Shown piece by piece: positions 37,973-45,644 of a stretch of DNA of 64,000 bases. Within the stretch, counting starts at the first letter, position 1. Each line of letters starts with the position of its first letter. The DNA comes from JAXDMU01 sp963762435. GTDB lineage: Bacteria > Pseudomonadota > Alphaproteobacteria > ATCC43930 > CGMCC-115725. Both the position numbers and the translations under genes were made by a program. Below the pieces are notes generated by a model, which was not told the origin of the DNA, did no database searches, and saw only the letters and a program-made list of their open reading frames with translations. The stretch covers positions 186,001 to 250,000 of the forward strand of contig CAVXLN010000003.1 in the NCBI GenBank assembly GCA_963762435.1. The letters run 5' to 3'.

Positions 37973-38293
37973 GTGGCCAAGATCACCTATATCGAACATA
38001 ACGGCACCGAGCATGTCATCGAGGTCGCGAACGGCCTCTCGGTGATGCAGGGTGCGGTGAACAACAATATTCCCGGTATCGACGCCGATTGCGGCGGTGC
38101 GTGCGCCTGCGCCACCTGCCATGTCTTCGTCGATCCCGCCTGGTATGAGCGCACGGGTACCAAGGAGGCGATGGAGCTGAGCATGCTCGATTTCGCCAAC
38201 GGCACGCAGCCGACCTCGCGCCTGTCCTGCCAGATCCCGGTCAGCGATGCGCTCGACGGGCTGATCGTGAGAATGCCAGAATCACAGCACTGA
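37973..38293 (+). CDS. 2Fe-2S ferredoxin, adrenodoxin type
   Basis: The 106-residue protein has the cluster cysteines Cys40, Cys46, Cys49 (C-x5-C-x2-C in CGGACACATC) and Cys86 (LSCQIPV), the adrenodoxin/putidaredoxin pattern. The start reads VAKITYIEHNGTEH. GTG at 37973 has GAGGAG a few bases upstream. It lies 27 nt before a CYP153 gene and is presumably its electron donor, taking electrons from an FAD-dependent reductase. A candidate reductase is coded about 8 kb away (45645-46877). Confidence 0.95.
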   Translation: MAKITYIEHNGTEHVIEVANGLSVMQGAVNNNIPGIDADCGGACACATCHVFVDPAWYERTGTKEAMELSMLDFANGTQPTSRLSCQIPVSDALDGLIVRMPESQH

Positions 38294-38320
38294 AAGGTGC
38301 GAAACGACGGAGGAACTGCC

Positions 38321-39577
38321 ATGGGTGAAGCTCTGATCGACTACGACAGGATGCTCAGCGCCGATCCCGCGACCATCCCCGTCGGCGACATCGATGTCAG
38401 CCATCCGGGCCTCTTCCGCTCGGACAGTTTCTGGCCCTATTTCGAGCGCATGCGGCGCGAGGATCCGGTGCATTACTGCCCGGACAGCCTGTTCGGCCCC
38501 TATTGGTCGATCACGAAATACAAGGACATCATGGCGGTCGATACCAACCATGGTGTCTTCTCCTCGGAAGCCACATTGGGCGGCATCACGCTCCGCGATC
38601 AGCGCACCGATTTCATGCTGCCGATGTTCATCGCCATGGACCCGCCGCGCCATGACGAGCAGCGCAAGGTGGTGAGCCCGATCGTGGCGCCCGAAAATCT
38701 GGCGAAGCTCTCGCACACGATCCGTGAGCGCGCCGGCAAGATCCTCGACGAGCTGCCGCGCAACGAGACCTTCAATTGGGTCGACAAGGTGTCGATCGAG
38801 CTCACGACCCAGATGCTCGCCACGCTCTTCGATTTCCCGTGGGAGGACCGGCGCAAGCTCACCCGCTGGTCGGATGTCGCGACCACCGTGCCGGGTGCGG
38901 GCCTGATCGAGACCGAGGAGGAGCGCGAGGCGGAGCTGCTCGAGTGCCTGACCTATTTCACAGCACTCTGGAACGAGCGGGTGAACAAGGAGCCCGGCAG
39001 CGACCTCATCTCCATGATGGCGCATGCGGACGCAACGCGAGACATGCAGCCGATGGAGTATCTCGGCAATCTCCTGCTGCTAATCGTCGGCGGCAACGAC
39101 ACGACCCGCAACTCGATCAGCGGCGGCGTGTTGTTCAACGACCAGAATCCGCAGGAATTCCGCAAGCTCAAGGATAATCCGGCGCTGATCGAAAGCATGG
39201 TGCCGGAGATCATCCGTTATCAGACGCCGCTCGCCCATATGCGGCGTACGGCGAACCAGGATATCGAGTTCGGCGGCAAGACCATCCGCAAGGGCGACCG
39301 CGTCATCATGTGGTACGTCTCCGGCAATCGCGACGAGGAGGCGATCGAGCGGCCGAACGATTTCATCATCGACCGCCCGCGGCCGCGCCAGCACCTCTCC
39401 TTCGGCTTCGGCATCCATCGCTGCGTCGGCAATCGCCTGGCCGAGATGCAGCTCAAGATCGTGTGGGAAGAGATCCTGAAGCGCTTCCCCAAGATCGAGG
39501 TGGTGGACGAGCCGCGCCGCGTCTTCTCGAGCTTCGTCAAAGGCTACGAGACGTTGCCGGTGCGCATTCCGGGCTGA
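38321..39577 (+). CDS. Cytochrome P450 of the CYP153 alkane hydroxylase family
   Basis: The 418-residue haem protein matches CYP153 along its length. Blocks include DPVHYCPDSLFGPYWSITKYKD, FSSEATLGGITL, MLPMFIAMDPPRHDEQRK and LATLFDFPWEDRRKLTRWSD. The I-helix is GGNDTTRN (residues 257-264). The haem Cys368 lies in FGFGIHRCVGNRLAEMQ. Family knowledge: CYP153 enzymes hydroxylate the terminal carbon of medium-chain alkanes and fatty acids, in a soluble three-component system with ferredoxin and reductase. The ATG at 38321 has GGAGG upstream. Confidence 0.95.
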   Translation: MGEALIDYDRMLSADPATIPVGDIDVSHPGLFRSDSFWPYFERMRREDPVHYCPDSLFGPYWSITKYKDIMAVDTNHGVFSSEATLGGITLRDQRTDFMLPMFIAMDPPRHDEQRKVVSPIVAPENLAKLSHTIRERAGKILDELPRNETFNWVDKVSIELTTQMLATLFDFPWEDRRKLTRWSDVATTVPGAGLIETEEEREAELLECLTYFTALWNERVNKEPGSDLISMMAHADATRDMQPMEYLGNLLLLIVGGNDTTRNSISGGVLFNDQNPQEFRKLKDNPALIESMVPEIIRYQTPLAHMRRTANQDIEFGGKTIRKGDRVIMWYVSGNRDEEAIERPNDFIIDRPRPRQHLSFGFGIHRCVGNRLAEMQLKIVWEEILKRFPKIEVVDEPRRVFSSFVKGYETLPVRIPG

Positions 39578-39596
39578 ATGGCCTAGGTAGAAATGA

Positions 39597-39644
39597 AGTG
39601 GGGCGGGCATCCTGCCCGCCAGCGGGCGAGACGCCCGCTCCACT
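39597..39644. repeat. Palindromic three-way repeat after the CYP153 gene
   Basis: Outer arms AGTGGGGCGGG and CCCGCTCCACT enclose two small hairpins, GGCGGGCATCCTGCCCGCC and AGCGGGCGAGACGCCCGCT. The element lies between the CYP153 stop (39577) and the convergent amidohydrolase stop (39653). It may serve as a terminator for both, or be one copy of a dispersed repeat. Confidence 0.65.
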
Positions 39645-39652
39645 GAAAGAGT

Positions 39653-40444
39653 TTAGAAGCGGAAGAGTTGGGCGCCGTTGCCGAGAATAGCGGCCCGCTC
39701 CGCCGCATCCGGCACCAGCCGGTCGAGAAACGCCCGGTTCTTCGCATAGCTCTCGACCGTCTCGAACTGGGTATGCGGCCAGTCGCTGCCCCAGATCAGG
39801 CGATCGAGCCCGAATGCATCACGCAGCAGCGGATATGCCGCGAGTGCGATCGCCTCGCCCTTCGGCCCGCTGCGATAGGGTGCCGAGAGCTTGACCCAGA
39901 TCCGGCGCGACCCACCGAGCGTCAGGAGCCGCCGGAAGCCCGGATCCTCGACGCCGAGATCGGGGCTCGGCAGCGTGAAATGGTCGAGCACGACCGAGAG
40001 ATCGAAATCGAGCAGCGGCGGCACGAGATCGGCGAGGTCGGATGCCGCGCGCTGGATCTCGACCTGCCAGCCGAGCCGGACGACTTCGGCGAGCAGCGCC
40101 GGCCAGGGCTCGCGGGCGAAATCGGGCAGCGGGCGGCCGAGCAGATTGAGCCGCATGCCGACGATGCCGGCACGGTCGAGCCGGGCCAGCTCGGCGGGCG
40201 TGATGCCCGGATCGACAACAGCAATGCCGCGCAGCCGGCCGCCCGTCGCCGCGATCCCCTCGGTCACATAGGCATTGTCGGTGCCGAGAAAGCTCGGCTG
40301 CACGAGCACGCCACGATCGATGCCGATCTCGTCGAGCTGCTTGAGATAGAGATCAAGCGGTGCCTCATAGTCGGGCGTATAGCGCCTTCCCTCGGCCCAA
40401 TTCATGCCGCGACGGAAGATGTGGGCGTGGCTGTCGATGATCAT
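39653..40444 (-). CDS. Amidohydrolase-2 family metal-dependent hydrolase
   Basis: The 263-residue TIM-barrel enzyme opens with the metal motif MIIDSHAHIFRRG (His6, His8). It continues with VLVQPSFLGTDNAYV, LDFDLSVVLDHFTLPSPD and the conserved RLIWGSDWPHTQFE near the C-terminus. These are the marks of the amidohydrolase-2 group, which includes 2-pyrone-4,6-dicarboxylate lactonase and decarboxylases of aromatic acid pathways. Its start overlaps the stop of the MFS transporter gene (ATGA), so it probably acts on the compound carried by that transporter. Confidence 0.88.
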   Translation of the reverse strand: MIIDSHAHIFRRGMNWAEGRRYTPDYEAPLDLYLKQLDEIGIDRGVLVQPSFLGTDNAYVTEGIAATGGRLRGIAVVDPGITPAELARLDRAGIVGMRLNLLGRPLPDFAREPWPALLAEVVRLGWQVEIQRAASDLADLVPPLLDFDLSVVLDHFTLPSPDLGVEDPGFRRLLTLGGSRRIWVKLSAPYRSGPKGEAIALAAYPLLRDAFGLDRLIWGSDWPHTQFETVESYAKNRAFLDRLVPDAAERAAILGNGAQLFRF

Positions 40445-41676
40445 GCTTGCGCCGTCAGCCTGGCACCGCGCGTCTCCGGCAGCATCAGTACCGCCGCGAA
40501 TACCAGCGCATAGGCGAAGGCGGCATCGATGCCGATCGCGGGGCCGAGCCCGATGCGGTCGCTCAAGAATCCGACCATGACTGGAAATCCCGCGGAGACG
40601 ACGCGGCCGAAATTATAGCAGAACCCCACGCCCGTCCCGCGCACGCCTGCCGGATAGAGTTCGCTGAAGAGGGCGGCCATGCTGGCCGGGATACCGGACG
40701 AGAAGAAGCCCAGCGGAAAGCCCAGCACCAGCATCGCCGCATTGCTCAAGGGCGCGAAGATATAGATGAGCACGGTCGCGATACAGGCGGCGGAGAAGAA
40801 CATGACATTGGCGCGCCGGCCGATCCGGTCGCTGAGCATGCCGCTCACCACGCAGCCGCAAAAGAACGCCACGATGATGACGGCGAGATAGAGGCCGGTG
40901 CCGAGCACGGAGAGATGCCGCACCTCCTTCAAGAAAGTCGGCAGGAAGGTGGTCAGCGCCGCATAGCCGCCATGGGCACCGATGCCGAAGAGGCCGCCGA
41001 TCAGCGTCGAGCGCAGCACGTCCGGGCGAAAGATGCCGATGAGATTGTCGAGCGCCCAGCCCTCGCCTGCCTCGCGCACGGCCGGCCGTGCCGGTTCCGG
41101 CACCGAGCGGCGGACATAGAAGGTCAGGAGGGCCGGCAGCAGGCCGGCCGCGAACAGGATGCGCCAGCCCGGCTCCGGCGGCACGAGCGAGAAGACCGCG
41201 GTCGCCAGCAGCACCGCACTGCCCCAGCCGACGGCCCAGGCGCTCTGCACCGAGCCCAGCGCCTTGCCGCGATGCTCCGGCCGGATGATCTCGGCCATCA
41301 GCACCGAGCCCACGGCCCATTCGCCGCCGAAGCCAAGCCCCTGGATCGCCTTCAACACCAGAAGCTGCGTGTAGCTCTGCGCAAGCGCACAGGCGAATGT
41401 CGCGAGCGCGAACCACAGGATGGTGATCTGCAGCGCCTTGACCCTTCCATAGCGGTCGGCCAGCGCGCCGCCGGCCCAGCCGCCGAACGCACCGGCGAAG
41501 AGTGTCACCGAACCCAGGAGCCCGGCATCCGCCTTGCTAATGCCGAATGCCAAGATGAGTGCAGGAATTGCGAGCCCGAACATCTGGACATCGAGCGCGT
41601 CGAGCCCCCAGCCCATGAAGCATGCCCAGAATGTGCGCCGTTCCGCCGGCGAGCTTTCCTGGTACCAATTGGACAT
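40441..41676 (-). CDS. MFS transporter, aromatic acid/metabolite:H+ symporter type
   Basis: The 411-residue protein has twelve hydrophobic helices. The first cytoplasmic loop is GGWAGGALADRYGRVKALQ, and GFGGEWAVGSVLMAEI follows, typical of the metabolite/H+ and aromatic acid symporter families. The second half has GMLSDRIGRRANVMFFSAAC. It is coupled to the amidohydrolase gene by a 4-nt overlap. The pair looks like an uptake and first-step unit for an unknown, probably aromatic or dicarboxylic, substrate. Confidence 0.88.
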   Translation of the reverse strand: MSNWYQESSPAERRTFWACFMGWGLDALDVQMFGLAIPALILAFGISKADAGLLGSVTLFAGAFGGWAGGALADRYGRVKALQITILWFALATFACALAQSYTQLLVLKAIQGLGFGGEWAVGSVLMAEIIRPEHRGKALGSVQSAWAVGWGSAVLLATAVFSLVPPEPGWRILFAAGLLPALLTFYVRRSVPEPARPAVREAGEGWALDNLIGIFRPDVLRSTLIGGLFGIGAHGGYAALTTFLPTFLKEVRHLSVLGTGLYLAVIIVAFFCGCVVSGMLSDRIGRRANVMFFSAACIATVLIYIFAPLSNAAMLVLGFPLGFFSSGIPASMAALFSELYPAGVRGTGVGFCYNFGRVVSAGFPVMVGFLSDRIGLGPAIGIDAAFAYALVFAAVLMLPETRGARLTAQA

Positions 41677-41752
41677 GAATTGGCCTCCCCGCTTGATCCA
41701 TATCGGATCTCAAGCACTTGTGGCAGGCCGAATTTTCGCTGACCGGGGCGCG

Positions 41753-42604
41753 CTACTCGCGCAGGCGGATCAGCCCTTCCTGGGCGATGGACGCGACGAG
41801 GCGGCCGGCCTGGTCGTACATGGCGCCGCGCACGAAGCCGCGCGCACCCGACGCGCTCGGGCTGTCCTGGCTGTAGAGATGCCAGTCCGCCATCTCCGGG
41901 CGGCGATGGAACCAGATCGCATGATCGAGGCTGGCCGATTGCAGGCCCGGCGTGTTCCAGCTGGCGCCGTGCGGCCGCATGCTGGTCTCGAGCAGGCCCA
42001 TGTCGGAGGCATAGGCCAGCACCGCCTGCTGCATCGCCACGTCGGGCGCGACCTTCTCGCGCGAGCGGAGCCAGACCGCGCAGTCGGGCGCCATCACCTT
42101 GGGGGCCAAGCGCGATTGCGGATTGACCGAGCGCAGCTCGATCGGGCGCTGGCGCGACAAGATTCGGGCGAGCCTGGGCGGCACATTCGCGAGCGCCTTC
42201 ACCGCCTCGCGGTCATCGCCCAGCGTGTCGGGGCCCGGTACCTCCGGCATGGCAGCCTGATGCTCGAACCCGCTCTCGACCAGCTGGAACGAGGCGGCAA
42301 GGTTGAAGATCTGCTGGCCGTGCTGGATCGCGACGACGCGCCGCGTCGTGAAGCTCTGCCCGTCGCGGGCGCGGTCGACCTCGTAGAGGATCGGGATGCT
42401 GGGATCGCCCGGCCTCAGGAAATAGGCGTGAAGCGAGTGGCAAACGCGGTTCTCGATTGTGCGATATGCTGACAGCAGCGCTTGCGCGATGACCGTACCG
42501 CCGAAGATGCGCGGAAACTCCGTCTCATGGCTTTCGCCGCGGAACAGATTCACTTCGATCGGTTCGAGCGCCAGCGTCTCGATCAGTGTTGCAGGCTCGG
42601 GCAT
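41753..42604 (-). CDS. tesB: Acyl-CoA thioesterase II (TesB)
   Basis: The 283-residue double hot-dog protein hydrolyses acyl-CoA esters. Seen are FPRIFGGTVIAQALLSAYRT and CHSLHAYFLRPGDPSIPILYEV. Beyond these lie DGQSFTTRRVVAIQHGQQIF and LDHAIWFHRRPEMADWHLYSQDSPS near the end, all characteristic. It follows a diiron protein gene on the same strand by 19 nt, and the two are probably one transcript. The link between a fatty acyl thioesterase and a diiron oxidase suggests a lipid oxidation function. Confidence 0.93.
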   Translation of the reverse strand: MPEPATLIETLALEPIEVNLFRGESHETEFPRIFGGTVIAQALLSAYRTIENRVCHSLHAYFLRPGDPSIPILYEVDRARDGQSFTTRRVVAIQHGQQIFNLAASFQLVESGFEHQAAMPEVPGPDTLGDDREAVKALANVPPRLARILSRQRPIELRSVNPQSRLAPKVMAPDCAVWLRSREKVAPDVAMQQAVLAYASDMGLLETSMRPHGASWNTPGLQSASLDHAIWFHRRPEMADWHLYSQDSPSASGARGFVRGAMYDQAGRLVASIAQEGLIRLRE

Positions 42605-42623
42605 GGCACTCCAGCAAACGCGC

Positions 42624-43754
42624 CTATTCGGCCGCCTCGACCTGGGCGAGCACATCGGAGCGCGTGTTGAAGTTTACCGTCTGCAGGTAACGGATGCCAT
42701 CCTCCGCGATATCGTCGCCGATCATGCGGTCGCCTTCGCCCTTGAGCTCGTCGAGATCGACATAGACGGCATAGAAAGGCTTGGTGCGATCCGTGATGAG
42801 GCCGGCCTTCAGGAGGGTCTTGACCAGCGTGCGGAAGATGTTGGTCGCTTCCTTCATGTTCTTGCGCCGGAACTCGTCGGTCGTAAGTTCCCGGATCGCG
42901 TCCAGCACCTTGGCCGGATCCATGCCGAAGCGCTGATAGACCTCGCCCATATGGATGGGCGAGCCGAGATTGAAGAGCAGGCTCTGGAAGCAATGCGCGG
43001 CCCAATCCTCGAGCACGTTGAGCTCTTCCGGCGCCAGCTTCGGGATCGTGCGGTCGGCCCAGATCTTGCCGAATTTGTGGTGGAACGCCTCGTCGGTCAT
43101 GACCAGCTGGAAGAGCCGGCGAGCGACCGGATCGCGGTTATATTGGTAGCCGGTCGCGAAGGCGCCCATCGCCAGCCCCTCGACCAGCAGCTGCATGCCG
43201 ATGATCTTCTTATAGACCTCGGGCGATGAGATGATCTCGACCAGCAGCGCCTTCAGCGTCGGGCCGCACGGACGAGGCCGGCCCCAGCGCGCCTTGACAT
43301 ATTTGGCGAAGGCCGTGACGTGGCGCGCTTCCTCGCGTGCCTGGTTGGCGGCATATTCCTGGGCCCCCTGATCCTTCAGCACATGGCAGAGCGAGGCCGA
43401 GAGGTTGAGCGCCCCTTGCTCGCCATGGAGGATCGAGGAGAATTGCCAGGCCGCTATCTCGTTGATGAATTGCGCCCGCTGCCTCGGGTCCTTGAGATGG
43501 TTCGAGACATAGTCGGTCTGCAGCGACAGGATCTGGGAGTCGGGCAGCAACGGCTCGTTCTCCATATCGAACGGCACGTCGAAATCGATGTATTTCTTGT
43601 CGAGCGGATCCCAAAAATGATCGTGCGTGGCGCTGATGATCTTGTCGAAGGCGGTCGAGCGGTTGCCGTAGCGGTCGAGCTCGAGCATGGATTCGAAATC
43701 ATCGGGCGCGACCGCATCGTACAGCGCGTCCTTGGTGATGTTGTTGATCGCCAT
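42624..43754 (-). CDS. Ferritin-like diiron protein (putative oxygenase)
   Basis: The 376-residue soluble protein has a four-helix-bundle diiron site. The first half gives LHGEQGALNL (Glu112) and AREEARHVTAFAKYVK (Glu141 or Glu142, His145). The second gives LLVEGLAMGAFATGY and MTDEAFHHKFGKIW. These are the two E-EXXH sets of the ferritin-like/AurF-type group. Substrate unknown; AurF relatives oxidise amines and others act on acyl chains. The ATG at 43754 is used, with GGGAG upstream. It is divergent from a TetR gene, with a palindromic operator candidate between them. Confidence 0.85.
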   Translation of the reverse strand: MAINNITKDALYDAVAPDDFESMLELDRYGNRSTAFDKIISATHDHFWDPLDKKYIDFDVPFDMENEPLLPDSQILSLQTDYVSNHLKDPRQRAQFINEIAAWQFSSILHGEQGALNLSASLCHVLKDQGAQEYAANQAREEARHVTAFAKYVKARWGRPRPCGPTLKALLVEIISSPEVYKKIIGMQLLVEGLAMGAFATGYQYNRDPVARRLFQLVMTDEAFHHKFGKIWADRTIPKLAPEELNVLEDWAAHCFQSLLFNLGSPIHMGEVYQRFGMDPAKVLDAIRELTTDEFRRKNMKEATNIFRTLVKTLLKAGLITDRTKPFYAVYVDLDELKGEGDRMIGDDIAEDGIRYLQTVNFNTRSDVLAQVEAAE

Positions 43755-43822
43755 GCTCGCGTCTCCCAACCCAGGCTGTTTTGCGAAGCTTCCTCTCGTT
43801 CGGCGCCCCCGTCAATGAAAAA

Positions 43823-43836
43823 TGACGCTTGCGTCA
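43823..43836. promoter_or_regulatory. Candidate TetR operator
   Basis: TGACGC-TT-GCGTCA is a perfect 6-bp palindrome with a 2-nt spacer. It lies in the 140-nt region between the divergent diiron-protein and TetR genes. TetR regulators commonly bind such sites to repress both neighbours. The flanking DNA (AATGAAAAATGACG) is AT-rich. Confidence 0.55.
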
Positions 43837-43894
43837 AGTTTAGCCTGCTCGCGAGGCTTGCCCAGCGGAACGGAATGAGGTCTTCTGCCGTGTC

Positions 43895-44557
43895 ATGAAC
43901 CCGGCCAATCTTTCCTTGGTTCCGGATACCGGCTCGGCCGAAGATCCTGAATCGACCCTCGGCAAGCGCGAGCTGACCAAGGCGCAGAATCGCGACGCGA
44001 TCCTGCAGGCGGCGCGCGCGGTCTTCGCCGAGTTGGGATATGACGCGGCCACGGTGCGCGACATCATCCGCCGCACCGGCCTCGCTTCCGGCACCTTCTA
44101 CAATTACTACCGCTCCAAGGAAGAGGTGGCCCGGGCGCTCGCCGCCGATGTCGGCCATCGGCTGAGCCCGATCCTGCATGCCCAGCGCGAGCGGGCGACC
44201 GATCTCGAAAGCTTCCTGAACGGCGCCGTCCGCGCCTATTTCGAGTTCCTGGTGAATGAGCAGCGCCTGTGGGGTGCCGGCCGCCGGCCGCGCTCGGACC
44301 GTTACCCGTTCGTCCGGGTGCAGACGCCGACCGACAGTGCGATCTACCAAGAGGTGCGCGATTCGCTGGCCAGCGTCATCGAGCGCAGCCTGGGTCCGCG
44401 CATCGATACCGATTACCTGACCGCGGCGACCATCGGCGTCGCCCAGAATATCGGCGACCTCATGCTGGCGCGGGAACCCTTCGACTCCGAAGGGGCGGCC
44501 GACTTCGCGGTCAATCTGATCCTGCGCGGTCTCGATGCGGTGCCGAAGCTCGGATGA
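43895..44557 (+). CDS. TetR-family transcriptional regulator
   Basis: The 220-residue regulator has a TetR helix-turn-helix at residues 28-75 (TKAQNRDAILQAARAVFAEL, ATVRDIIRRTGLASGTFYNYYRSKEEV). A larger C-terminal ligand domain follows. It is divergent from the diiron protein/thioesterase operon, which it probably represses through the palindrome at 43823, the ligand likely being a fatty or acyl-type molecule. Its stop overlaps the start of the next gene. Confidence 0.92.
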   Translation: MNPANLSLVPDTGSAEDPESTLGKRELTKAQNRDAILQAARAVFAELGYDAATVRDIIRRTGLASGTFYNYYRSKEEVARALAADVGHRLSPILHAQRERATDLESFLNGAVRAYFEFLVNEQRLWGAGRRPRSDRYPFVRVQTPTDSAIYQEVRDSLASVIERSLGPRIDTDYLTAATIGVAQNIGDLMLAREPFDSEGAADFAVNLILRGLDAVPKLG

Positions 44558-45177
44558 CCGGTCCCGAGCTGCTGGCGCTCCTTGCCGAGGAGGATCCTCG
44601 CGACGCCATTGCCGCCTCGAGCGGACTCACGGAAAGGCTCGGCAACCCGCCCGATCTCGCTCGCTTCAACGCGCTGGTCGAGATCGAGACCGCCCTGTTC
44701 TTCGCCTGGGATCCGATCGTGCGGCTGGCCGCATTGCTGCCGAGCCAGCCGGCGCCGGTCGCTGCGGCCGCGGTGCGGCTCGGTTTGAGCGATGCCGACC
44801 GTCGCCGGCTGATCGCGGCATTGCCCGATCCCACGCTCCGGATCGTCTCCTTCCTGTCGCCGCGCGAGATGCGCCGCGCGCTCTATCGCATCGGCACCGA
44901 GGCCTTCCGCGACCGCGTGCTGCTGGCCTGGGCCGGATCGACGCGGACAGCCGCGGCGGCGCAATGGCGCATGCTTCATGTCTATGCCGAGACCTGGACA
45001 GCGCCCGCGTTTCCGATCAGCGATGCCGAGATCCGCGCCGCCGGCGTGCGTGACAAGGCACTCATGGCTGAGGTTCGGCGCGAGGTCGAGAGCTGGTGGA
45101 TCGATCTCGATTTCACCGACGACAAGATGGCTGCCGTCGAGCGGCTGAAATCCGTGGCGCAGGGTCTCGCCTATTAG
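44554..45177 (+). CDS. Orphan C-terminal domain of a CCA tRNA nucleotidyltransferase-like protein
   Basis: The 207-residue protein resembles the C-terminal helical half of alphaproteobacterial CCA-adding enzymes. ARFNALVEIETALFFAWDPIV, RLAALLPSQPAPVAAAAVRLGLS and MRRALYRIGTEAFRDRVLL fit that part in order. The catalytic head (nucleotidyltransferase motifs) is absent. Its place is taken by the TetR gene, whose stop the start ATG overlaps. A true CCA enzyme is presumably elsewhere. The protein may be a tRNA-binding partner or a decayed remnant; the intact frame and coupling argue for function. It converges with GtrA, ends overlapping by 4 nt. Confidence 0.6.
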   Translation: MTGPELLALLAEEDPRDAIAASSGLTERLGNPPDLARFNALVEIETALFFAWDPIVRLAALLPSQPAPVAAAAVRLGLSDADRRRLIAALPDPTLRIVSFLSPREMRRALYRIGTEAFRDRVLLAWAGSTRTAAAAQWRMLHVYAETWTAPAFPISDAEIRAAGVRDKALMAEVRREVESWWIDLDFTDDKMAAVERLKSVAQGLAY

Positions 45178-45599
45178 CGGAACACGACCCGGTGCGAGAG
45201 GTAGAAATTGACGAACACCCCAGCGCCGACCCCGCCGAGAATGGCGAGGATCGGATAGTGGACGCAGAGCGGGCTGATCGTGATCAGTGTGAAATAGGCG
45301 CCGCGGTTGAGGACGAAGCCCAGCCCGTTGGCGGCCAGGAACAGCACCCATTGGCGATAGAGCGTGGTACCGGCGCCGCGCCCGCGGAAGGTCCAGGCTC
45401 GGTTGATCGCCCAGGTCGTGGTCGACGCCAGCAGATAGGAGGCAAGGCCGGCGGCATAAAGCCCGATCCAGCCGCGCAATGAATAGACGATCACCGTATC
45501 GACCGTAAGGCCGGCGAGGCCGACCACGGAGAAACGGATGAATTGGAAGAAGAGCGCCTTCCGCGAGGGCGACAGGAGGCGGGAGAAATCGACCAGCAT
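45174..45599 (-). CDS. GtrA family membrane protein
   Basis: The 141-residue protein has four membrane helices (FSVVGLAGLTVDTVIVYSL, AAGLASYLLASTTTWAINRA, WVLFLAANGLGFVLN, ILGGVGAGVFVNFYLSHRVV). The GtrA signature NRAWTFRG and the closing NFYLSHRVVFR are clear. The family helps move lipid-linked sugars or other isoprenoid substrates across the inner membrane. It stands alone, with no glycosyltransferase adjacent, which is unusual for GtrA. Confidence 0.9.
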   Translation of the reverse strand: MLVDFSRLLSPSRKALFFQFIRFSVVGLAGLTVDTVIVYSLRGWIGLYAAGLASYLLASTTTWAINRAWTFRGRGAGTTLYRQWVLFLAANGLGFVLNRGAYFTLITISPLCVHYPILAILGGVGAGVFVNFYLSHRVVFR

Positions 45600-45644
45600 G
45601 CCTCTCGGTAGCGTAGTGCCGTCCGAAAGGAAAGCTGCGTTTGC

